Source of the DNA: Acinetobacter sp. ANC 5054
GTDB taxonomy: Bacteria; Pseudomonadota; Gammaproteobacteria; Pseudomonadales; Moraxellaceae
Assembly (NCBI RefSeq): GCF_002135295.1
Contig: NZ_NEGG01000008.1
Coordinates: 1-64,000 of the forward strand
Direction of reading: 5' to 3'
DNA: 64,000 nucleotides
Positions 57,401-64,000 of this stretch are shown piece by piece. The number at the start of each line of letters is the position of its first letter. The first letter of the stretch is position 1. Position numbers and translations under genes: made by a program. Below the pieces are notes generated by a model. It did not search any database. It saw only the letters and a program-made list of their open reading frames with translations, and was not told the DNA's origin.

Positions 57401-58759
57401 ATGTACGAACCGTATCCCGTCCCTGAACTTGCCAGTGAACATAAAAGGTTCCGCTACAGCAGTTTATGGACCTTTGCCAAGCAGGATTTAAGACTGTTAG
57501 CGTTTTTCCTGCTCATTGCTGCCTGTATTGGCTTTGGGATTGGATATTTATGGATCTGCATTTTAATTGCCTTTGCGGTCTTTTTTGCCTTACAACTCCG
57601 TTCCTTGTACTTGGTCAATGAGTGGATTTCGAACCGCCCCTATGATGTTCCGCCCAACCTCGACGGAATTTGGGGTGCGCTGCTGTTTAATGTGTACCGT
57701 GCCCAGCGCCAAGAGCGGATTGTTCAAGCTGAAATGGTCGGTTTAATTGATCGTGCTCAATCATCTTTAGTGGCGCTCGCGGAAGCCGTGGTTTTAATAG
57801 ATGAACTCCACCAAATTGAATGGTGGAATCCAGCTGCGGAAAAATTACTCGGTATTCAACAGCTCGATCATGGCCGTAACATCCTAAGTATTTTGCGTCA
57901 GCCAAGTTTTATCGAATATTTCACCAATATTGACCTCGCACCTGATGGTTTAAAAATGAAATCATCTGTTTTAGAAGATCATTATGTGCAAGTCAAACTC
58001 ACGCGTTTTGGACGTGAAAGCCGATTGTTGGTGGCCTATGATGTCACCCGCATGCACAATCTCGAACAGATGCGTAAAGACTTTGTCGATAATATTTCAC
58101 ATGAACTGCGTACACCGCTAACCGTACTCAGTGGTTATATTGAAACCTTTACCGACCAAGAAGATCTTAATCCACGCTGGAAACGCGCATTTGATCAGAT
58201 GCAATCACAAACGCGCCGTATGAATGCCTTGGTAAATGATTTATTACTGTTGTCTCGTTTAGAAAATGACAAAAAAGTTGCTAAAAATCAGATTATTGAA
58301 ATGCCAAGCCTAATGAATCAATTATATGACGATGCCCATGCTTACAATGTCGATTATGGCCATACGCTAAATCTTGAAATTGATAGCCACTGCGATTTAA
58401 TCGGTTCTGACACGGAATTGGCCAGTGCATTTAGCAACTTGATCACCAATGCCATTAAATACACCCCTAAAGGCGGCACAGTCACCATCGGCTGGCATGA
58501 TGATGGTACACATGGTTATTTTACCGTTGAAGATACGGGTATCGGTATTGATCCAAAACATTTACCAAGACTGACTGAACGTTTTTATCGTGTTGATAGC
58601 GCACGAAGCCGCCAAACGGGTGGTACGGGCCTCGGTTTAGCCATCGTGAAACATGTATTAATGCAACATCAAGCCTACTTAGAAATTGAATCGAAAGAAA
58701 ATCGTGGTTCAATTTTTAAAGTGGTCTTTCCAAAAGAACGCCTCTACCACGTCAGTTAA
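57401..58759 (+). CDS. phoR: Phosphate regulon sensor histidine kinase PhoR
   Basis: A 452-residue membrane kinase: two close hydrophobic helices (about 32-66), a PAS domain (about 115-215), the dimerisation helix with His234 in NISHELRTPLT, and an ATPase domain with NLITNAIKYTPKGG, DTGIGIDPKHLPRL and GTGLGLAIVKH. It phosphorylates PhoB at low phosphate, normally under control of the Pst system and PhoU, which are not in the window. Its end overlaps the convergent GST gene by 8 bases. Confidence 0.93.
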   Translation: MYEPYPVPELASEHKRFRYSSLWTFAKQDLRLLAFFLLIAACIGFGIGYLWICILIAFAVFFALQLRSLYLVNEWISNRPYDVPPNLDGIWGALLFNVYRAQRQERIVQAEMVGLIDRAQSSLVALAEAVVLIDELHQIEWWNPAAEKLLGIQQLDHGRNILSILRQPSFIEYFTNIDLAPDGLKMKSSVLEDHYVQVKLTRFGRESRLLVAYDVTRMHNLEQMRKDFVDNISHELRTPLTVLSGYIETFTDQEDLNPRWKRAFDQMQSQTRRMNALVNDLLLLSRLENDKKVAKNQIIEMPSLMNQLYDDAHAYNVDYGHTLNLEIDSHCDLIGSDTELASAFSNLITNAIKYTPKGGTVTIGWHDDGTHGYFTVEDTGIGIDPKHLPRLTERFYRVDSARSRQTGGTGLGLAIVKHVLMQHQAYLEIESKENRGSIFKVVFPKERLYHVS

Positions 58760-59432
58760 GTCGTGTTGCTTTCAACGCAAAACCTTGTTCAAGCTCCTGT
58801 TCCTGCTGGTGAGCACGAACAAAAGCGTCTCGGCTTTGCATACGTTGAATAAAATTCAGTATTTGCGGGTAACTACCAGAGGTTCTTGACATCAATGCCT
58901 GCAAAGGAAAGGTCATTTGAATGTCAGCAAAGCTAAATGGCCCAGCAAAATATTCATGTTCAGCTAAATAATTTTCAATAAATTGAATATGATCTTTTAG
59001 CCGCGGACGGACAAAATTATTCTTCACCCCTTCACAGATTCGGTTGGCTATAGGTTTAATAATCCAAGGGACATGGCGCGGCACATTGGTCATCACCAAT
59101 TGCATCACCAATAGTGGCATTAAAGACCCTTCCGCATAATGCATCCAGTAGCGATATTGCTGCTTCGATTGCTGAGTCTTCGGCGCAAAATAATCATGTC
59201 GATCATACTGTTCTTGCAAGTATTCTAATATAGCTGCGGATTCTGCCAAGACCAACCCATCATCCGTTAAGATCGGTGCCTTGCCTAAAGGGTGAATTGC
59301 CTTGAGCTCAGGTGGTGCGGATAAATTTGGCATGCGTGGATAAAACTTAATTTGATAATCCAAACCCAATTCTTGCATCGCCCATAGAATCCGAAAGGAA
59401 CGAGATTTTTCTAAATGGTGTAGAACACGCAT
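58752..59432 (-). CDS. Glutathione S-transferase family protein
   Basis: A 226-residue protein: N-terminal thioredoxin-like domain (about 1-80, with PILTDDGLVLAESAAILEYL, the glutathione-binding motif) and a C-terminal helical domain (about 90-215). Catalytic Ser near residue 10 is likely. The substrate is unknown. Convergent with phoR. Confidence 0.9.
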   Translation of the reverse strand: MRVLHHLEKSRSFRILWAMQELGLDYQIKFYPRMPNLSAPPELKAIHPLGKAPILTDDGLVLAESAAILEYLQEQYDRHDYFAPKTQQSKQQYRYWMHYAEGSLMPLLVMQLVMTNVPRHVPWIIKPIANRICEGVKNNFVRPRLKDHIQFIENYLAEHEYFAGPFSFADIQMTFPLQALMSRTSGSYPQILNFIQRMQSRDAFVRAHQQEQELEQGFALKATRLN

Positions 59433-59602
59433 ATATTGAACTCCAGTAGAATGAAGGAATATTTTTATCTGGCAGGTTTTATTCTTATTTTAAAATTGGT
59501 CTGTTGAAGTGCAGCCATAGAAATCAAAACTGCATCACAAACACATAGAATCTAAAATCCCAAGCTACACATCAAATACAAGTTTTTCATTATGGATTTT
59601 GT

Positions 59603-60001
59603 TTAAATCAGTGTGGTTTTAATCTCAACACTACGCAATAACGTTTTAGTCACTGGGGTTTTTTCACAAATTGCGAGGACTTTCTGCTCGAGTTCAGCAT
59701 CAAGTGCTGTTTGGAAATGTACGCGGCGTTCAATCCACTCAACACCTTCACGGTTGGCACAAAAATCCGCTTCAACACTAAACTCACCTAAAGTAATCTG
59801 CTTATGTGCAGCATACATTCTTAAGGTAATCATGGTGCAGGAAATAAGGGATGCACACAATAAATCGTACGGTGCAGGACCAAGGTCACCACCACCAAAG
59901 GATTCAGGTTTATCGGTCACCAGTTGATGCTGTCCAGTTTGAATATCCCCAGCCCATGCAGCTTCTCGGGTGATTACTTTTGCTGTTGCGATCAAACCCA
60001 T
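59603..60001 (-). CDS. OsmC family protein
   Basis: A 132-residue OsmC/Ohr-fold protein. Cys49 and Cys55 lie in DLLCASLISCTMITLRMYA, and a further Cys in ICEKTPVTKTLL matches the second active-site position. Members reduce organic hydroperoxides with lipoyl or thiol partners. It is between GST and pirin genes on the same strand, suggesting a stress context, though the gaps exceed 90 bases. Confidence 0.88.
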   Translation of the reverse strand: MGLIATAKVITREAAWAGDIQTGQHQLVTDKPESFGGGDLGPAPYDLLCASLISCTMITLRMYAAHKQITLGEFSVEADFCANREGVEWIERRVHFQTALDAELEQKVLAICEKTPVTKTLLRSVEIKTTLI

Positions 60002-60098
60002 TTTTTATTTTCCTCTCAAAATATATCGATGCTTAAGATCAGCACCGATATATGTATGCTAATTTTCAGAAAGTGATCTTTTACTTTTAATATTTGTC

Positions 60099-61046
60099 TT
60101 AACGTGAAGCACGCATTTTGTCAGGAAATGCAGGGGCTTCTAGTCTTGGCCCTTCATAATCAGGAATAGAACCGAAACGCTCATCCTGATTTATCCATTG
60201 CTCACGCGCTAAATTAAGCTCTTCTTGCGTACGCCCAACAAAGTTCCACCAAAGTAAAATTGGCGATTCAAATGGTTCACCACCCAGCAATAAAACCCGA
60301 CTACCTGCATGCACATCAATTTTAACTTGTTTTAAACCGGGTTCTAACACCACCATATTGTCTTCATTCAACTCATGCCCATTGACTGTGGCTGTCCCCT
60401 CTAAGGCCATAAAGCCGTATTCAAATTTAGGGTTCAAAGGTAGCGTAGCACTGGTGCTGTCTTGCGCAGATAAATCGACTCCAAGCAATTCACTATGCAC
60501 CTGCACAGGAGAACGTGTCGCCAAGAACTCGCCCACCAATACCGTAAATTCAATGCCATCTTGGCTAAGCACAGGCAATTCGGGGTAATGGTCAAAGCGC
60601 GGTGCCATATTGATTTTATCATCAGGTAAGGCAATCCAAAGCTGTGCTGCATGCATTTGTGTTTCAGTATCTGGCGCGACTTCGGTATGTGAAATGCCAT
60701 AACCAGCCGTCATCAAATTCACTTGTTTAGGCTGAATAAGCTGATGCGTACCTAAACTATCGGTATGCATCATGGTGCCATCAATCATCCATGTGAAGGT
60801 TTGCAAACCAATATGTGGGTGCGGACCGACATCCAAACCATCACCTTGTGGAAAATGGACAGGACCCGCATGGTCTAAGAAGCACCATGCTCCAATCATC
60901 CTTTTATGTCGACTCGGCAAAGCACGCTTAATGACCGTCCCTTGACCAATTTCGGCACGACGTAACGGGAATTCTTGAATAAATTGATTGACGTATTTTT
61001 CACAATCGTCTGAATGAGATAATTCTGTGTAATTGGTGTTGGTCAT
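60099..61046 (-). CDS. Pirin family bicupin protein
   Basis: A 315-residue intact pirin. The N-terminal cupin shows LDHAGPVHFP, VGPHPHIGLQTFTWMIDG and GYGISHTEVAP, giving the three His and one Glu metal site. The C-terminal cupin spans about 190-290. Pirins act as iron-dependent regulators or quercetinase-like enzymes, and the role here is unknown. It differs from the frameshifted pirin gene at 15016-16016. Confidence 0.92.
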   Translation of the reverse strand: MTNTNYTELSHSDDCEKYVNQFIQEFPLRRAEIGQGTVIKRALPSRHKRMIGAWCFLDHAGPVHFPQGDGLDVGPHPHIGLQTFTWMIDGTMMHTDSLGTHQLIQPKQVNLMTAGYGISHTEVAPDTETQMHAAQLWIALPDDKINMAPRFDHYPELPVLSQDGIEFTVLVGEFLATRSPVQVHSELLGVDLSAQDSTSATLPLNPKFEYGFMALEGTATVNGHELNEDNMVVLEPGLKQVKIDVHAGSRVLLLGGEPFESPILLWWNFVGRTQEELNLAREQWINQDERFGSIPDYEGPRLEAPAFPDKMRASR

Positions 61047-61436
61047 ATCACTACCCTAAATTTGGCTAAACCGTCATTTTCAAGCGGCTGTTGCTATACG
61101 TTTTTTACATTATATCTGCATATTTTTAATCATCTTCAGCTGTCATTAATACGCTGAATCACAGCAATAGGACAATAGCTAATTTGTTGCCTAATATGAC
61201 ATACCTATATATCGTCTCGTAGATTTTTTATGCACCTTGTATGATTAAAATCACTTGTGAAATTCATGTGAATTGTAAATATAAGTAACAGTATCCTCAT
61301 GCACCAAAAATCCTTCCATTCTCATAAACAATCAAACCTTTGATATATTTTATTTTATTTTTTAGTAAAATTGAGATAGATTAACCGTGTTACATAAACT
61401 CACACAAGAGCGAATCCGAATTGACGGTAATCACGC
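61047..61436. other. Non-coding region upstream of the cyclase genes
   Basis: A 390-base A+T-rich gap between the pirin gene and the first diguanylate cyclase. I see no gene, no strong hairpin and no clear promoter consensus. Promoters for both divergent genes must lie here. Confidence 0.5.
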
Positions 61437-62612
61437 ATGATCAACGAGTACAAAAAAGAATCACGTGTGTTAATTAAAAAGGTACTGAAACAATCGTTTG
61501 TTCATGTGCCTGCTCAATTTCGCCAAGAGTTTTATCATTATCATCAGCCACAATTGTTTAAATTTTTCCTACAGGTCAATCTTGTCGCTCAATTGGCGTA
61601 TATCTCATACGTTATAGCGGATTGGTTTATTCTCAGCGATGTTGGCTTCACTGCAATCATTTTAAAAAGCCTATATACCCTCTGCATGGCTTTGACGACG
61701 ATTGCCATTTATAAGTTTAGTAAAAGTATTTTACTGTTTGATCTGATGCTCCCGATGTCGATCATTGGTGCAAGTATTTTGTGGTTTTGGCTGCTCAATC
61801 TGTCCAACAGTCCCGATGTCCCAATCTATTTATATGCCTCTTTGGTTTTTATTGTATTGGCCAATCTCTGTGTGCAAATTCGCTTTAAGGCAGTCTTGCT
61901 GATTTCTTTCTGTATAAGCTGCATTATGCTGTACGGTGCGTATGTTGCTGTTTCAGGTAATTTACATCAACTTAAACTATTTGCACTGATCTATACTCCA
62001 GTCCTGCTTTTTAGCTTATATATCAGCTGGAATTCGACACAAAAATCTCGAATTGTGTTTTTACATAGCAAATTAGATCAATTAAACCGTGAAGCTCTGA
62101 ATATCATGGCACACACAGATGTATTGACTGGCCTTAATAATCGACGGCATTTTATTCAATTGGCCAATTACCATATTCATGGTCAGCTCAAACCGATACA
62201 ACCCTTAACTTTACTGATGTTTGATGTCGATAAGTTTAAAAATATCAACGATCAATATGGGCACTTTATTGGTGATCATGTTTTACAACAGATTGCTGAC
62301 ATCAGCCGAAATGCGTTACGCAGCCAAGATATTATTGCTCGCTTTGGTGGTGAAGAATTTATCATCCTTTTACCGCGAACCACTCTGCATCAAGCTCAAG
62401 AAATTGCTGAAAGGCTCCGAAAAGCAATCGAATCATCTTATTTAAAACTTGAGACACAGCAAAAGCTTAAGTTTACCGTGTCGATTGGGATCGCTGAATT
62501 TGGACAAAAAAATCGTGATTTACACAACGTGATCCGCATGGCAGATCAAGCACTTTATCAAGCTAAGGCTTCGGGTAGGAACGCAATATCAATTTATAAA
62601 ACAGCAAGTTAA
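61437..62612 (+). CDS. Membrane diguanylate cyclase (GGDEF)
   Basis: A 391-residue protein: about five or six hydrophobic helices in residues 45-200, then a GGDEF domain (about 220-388) with an intact catalytic GGEEF (RFGGEEF near 302-308) and an inhibitory-site RSQD five residues before it. It should make cyclic di-GMP with product inhibition. A related cyclase follows 130 bases downstream. Confidence 0.92.
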   Translation: MINEYKKESRVLIKKVLKQSFVHVPAQFRQEFYHYHQPQLFKFFLQVNLVAQLAYISYVIADWFILSDVGFTAIILKSLYTLCMALTTIAIYKFSKSILLFDLMLPMSIIGASILWFWLLNLSNSPDVPIYLYASLVFIVLANLCVQIRFKAVLLISFCISCIMLYGAYVAVSGNLHQLKLFALIYTPVLLFSLYISWNSTQKSRIVFLHSKLDQLNREALNIMAHTDVLTGLNNRRHFIQLANYHIHGQLKPIQPLTLLMFDVDKFKNINDQYGHFIGDHVLQQIADISRNALRSQDIIARFGGEEFIILLPRTTLHQAQEIAERLRKAIESSYLKLETQQKLKFTVSIGIAEFGQKNRDLHNVIRMADQALYQAKASGRNAISIYKTAS

Positions 62613-62742
62613 AACACAATTTGTAACACTCTATTGCACTGTTTTTGATCATGTATTCCATAAAATACCTAGTTTCAGGTAGTTCATTTCGCCCAATTTT
62701 TATCCATAATTTTTGTAAGCTTTTAGCTATTGGAGAAAGGTC

Positions 62743-64000
62743 ATGTCGGTTAATGTACGAATGAGTTCCCGGACTGATTCGTCTGCTCATGGGGACCATA
62801 AAAATCAGGCACATATGTTGAAATTGTCTGAATGTGATCTTGCAAATCGCGCTGAGATTGAACAAGCGCTTGCGGACCCTTATGCGCGTATCCCTAGCCA
62901 GTTTAAAAGTTATTTTTTAAAGCATCAGTATAGCCATCAACTGCCTTATCTCCGTCAAATCAACTACATCGCACAGATTACCTTTCTGCTGTATTTCTTT
63001 GCAGATATGTTAATTATTCCTGACATGCTTTTTTGGTCAGGTTTATCTCGTGTTGCCATGGTCCTTGCTTCATTAATCGTTTGTTTTTATTTTTTTAGAA
63101 GCAAAAAAGACATTCGACTCTTGGATATGATTCTTCCCATTTCAACTACATGTAGTACCGCAATTTGGATTGGCTTATTACTGGCATCCAATAGTCCCTT
63201 TGTCTCTTCTTATATCTATGCTGCTGCTATCTTTATTTTAATTGCCAATGTCAGCATACAAACTCAGTTTAAGCCTGCACTATATTGCTCAGGCATGATT
63301 ACTGCGTTGGTCTATTTTGCTGTGGTAAAGTTGCTGGCTTGGCAGCAAGCATTAATCTTTGTGGTTGTTTCAATCCCTATTTGGATGATCAGCCTGCATA
63401 TGAGTTGGAACAATACCCTCAATGCACGTCGACATTTTTTGCGGACGCTCTTAGACGATTGGAATATGCATACCTTGAAAAATTTGGCGCATACAGACGA
63501 ATTAACGCAGCTTTATAACCGCCGTCAGTTTGTCCAAGTTGCAGAGCATCGTATTCATGAATGGCCGACGCCTGCGAGCACCTGTTTACTCATGTTTGAT
63601 GTCGATCATTTTAAAAAGATCAATGATAATTATGGACATGATGTCGGGGACCAAGTGCTGCAATGCATTGCCGAAACGACACGTAAGGAAATGCGTCAAA
63701 AGGATGTATTGGCACGCTTTGGCGGTGAAGAATTTATTGTGCTTCTGTCAGAAACACAAATTCAAGATGCGATGTTAATTGCTGAACGAATTCGTTTAAC
63801 ACTTCAAAATCAATGTTTGCTAAATATCGCGAATCACCCTATTAAATTCACAGTTTCCATTGGTGTTTCACAGCTTAAATCACATAAACAAAATTTGAAT
63901 GAACTGATTAAACAAGCTGATATTGCATTGTATCGTGCTAAAGAAAATGGGCGTAATCGTGTTGAGCGCTATGACCCAACAATGAAACCAGAAAATAAAG
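62743..64000 (+). CDS. Membrane diguanylate cyclase (GGDEF), runs off the window
   Basis: An open frame from the ATG at 62743 (GGAGAAAGG ribosome site) to the window end, at least 419 residues. The plan matches the preceding gene: a soluble N-terminus of about 65 residues, several helices (about 75-215), and a GGDEF domain with RQKD followed by RFGGEEF near 324-330 and the C-terminal ADIALYRAKENGRNRVE. The domain is complete, so only a short tail is missing. Probable tandem duplicate of the preceding gene. Confidence 0.92.
   Translation, partial: MSVNVRMSSRTDSSAHGDHKNQAHMLKLSECDLANRAEIEQALADPYARIPSQFKSYFLKHQYSHQLPYLRQINYIAQITFLLYFFADMLIIPDMLFWSGLSRVAMVLASLIVCFYFFRSKKDIRLLDMILPISTTCSTAIWIGLLLASNSPFVSSYIYAAAIFILIANVSIQTQFKPALYCSGMITALVYFAVVKLLAWQQALIFVVVSIPIWMISLHMSWNNTLNARRHFLRTLLDDWNMHTLKNLAHTDELTQLYNRRQFVQVAEHRIHEWPTPASTCLLMFDVDHFKKINDNYGHDVGDQVLQCIAETTRKEMRQKDVLARFGGEEFIVLLSETQIQDAMLIAERIRLTLQNQCLLNIANHPIKFTVSIGVSQLKSHKQNLNELIKQADIALYRAKENGRNRVERYDPTMKPENK

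Overview
The window reads as a chromosomal segment of an Acinetobacter-type gammaproteobacterium. The support is A+T-rich DNA, the order def / LysM protein / dprA / tsaC, a complete F-type ATP synthase operon beside the zinc uptake cluster, a DcaP-like porin, phoBR, and a very long VgrG of the kind common in Acinetobacter. I see no rRNA, tRNA, insertion sequence, prophage or CRISPR array. Species cannot be fixed from the sequence alone.

Layout. 1-781: mostly non-coding, with a decayed small membrane-protein gene. 782-6772: a TetR regulator divergent from an MpaB-type oxygenase, a membrane SRPBCC protein, and a copper TonB receptor (oprC) with a DUF2946 partner. 6864-10531: def, LysM protein, dprA, tsaC, followed by a probable minus-strand small RNA. 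10978-18010: a metabolite exporter divergent from an AraC regulator, glutathione peroxidase, an RcnB-like protein, lipoproteins, a frameshifted pirin gene and a small P-loop kinase. 18131-25310: atpIBEFHAGDC on the minus strand, with a clear sigma-70 promoter. 25481-28531: znuA divergent from zur-znuC-znuB, with a Zur-box palindrome between them. 28641-30881: DinB, LysE and Dyp peroxidase genes.

30925-37060 is a type VI secretion cargo module read on the minus strand. A VgrG with a divergent C-terminal tail is followed by a modular peptidoglycan hydrolase: TTR-like N-terminus, two LysM domains, a linker of 17 perfect TPS repeats, a muramidase-like domain, and an Amidase_3 domain. A small exported protein overlapping its 3' end is the likely immunity protein. 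No structural T6SS genes are in the window, so this is an orphan cargo island.

37249-54530 starts with an aminotransferase and a MATE transporter and then becomes an organosulfur-scavenging region. It holds two NtaA/DmoA-type flavin monooxygenases, a sulfonate-type ABC ATPase with a TOBE protein, a sigma-54 activator without a receiver domain (SfnR-like), and an eight-gene minus-strand operon. That operon encodes a porin, two ABC binding proteins, three permeases, an ATPase and an MFS transporter. Sigma-54 type promoters precede both monooxygenases and the operon. TGTT-N8-AACA palindromes, possible activator sites, lie upstream of two of the three. The operon leader encodes a 29-residue peptide with three consecutive Cys codons and two Met-Met pairs, placed just after the predicted start of transcription. 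I read it as a cysteine/methionine-sensing attenuator, and it is the most interesting regulatory finding here.

54675-64000: an SDR dehydrogenase and its divergent TetR regulator with a clear operator, phoBR with a possible Pho box, GST, OsmC and pirin genes, and two tandem GGDEF diguanylate cyclases. The second cyclase runs off the end of the window.
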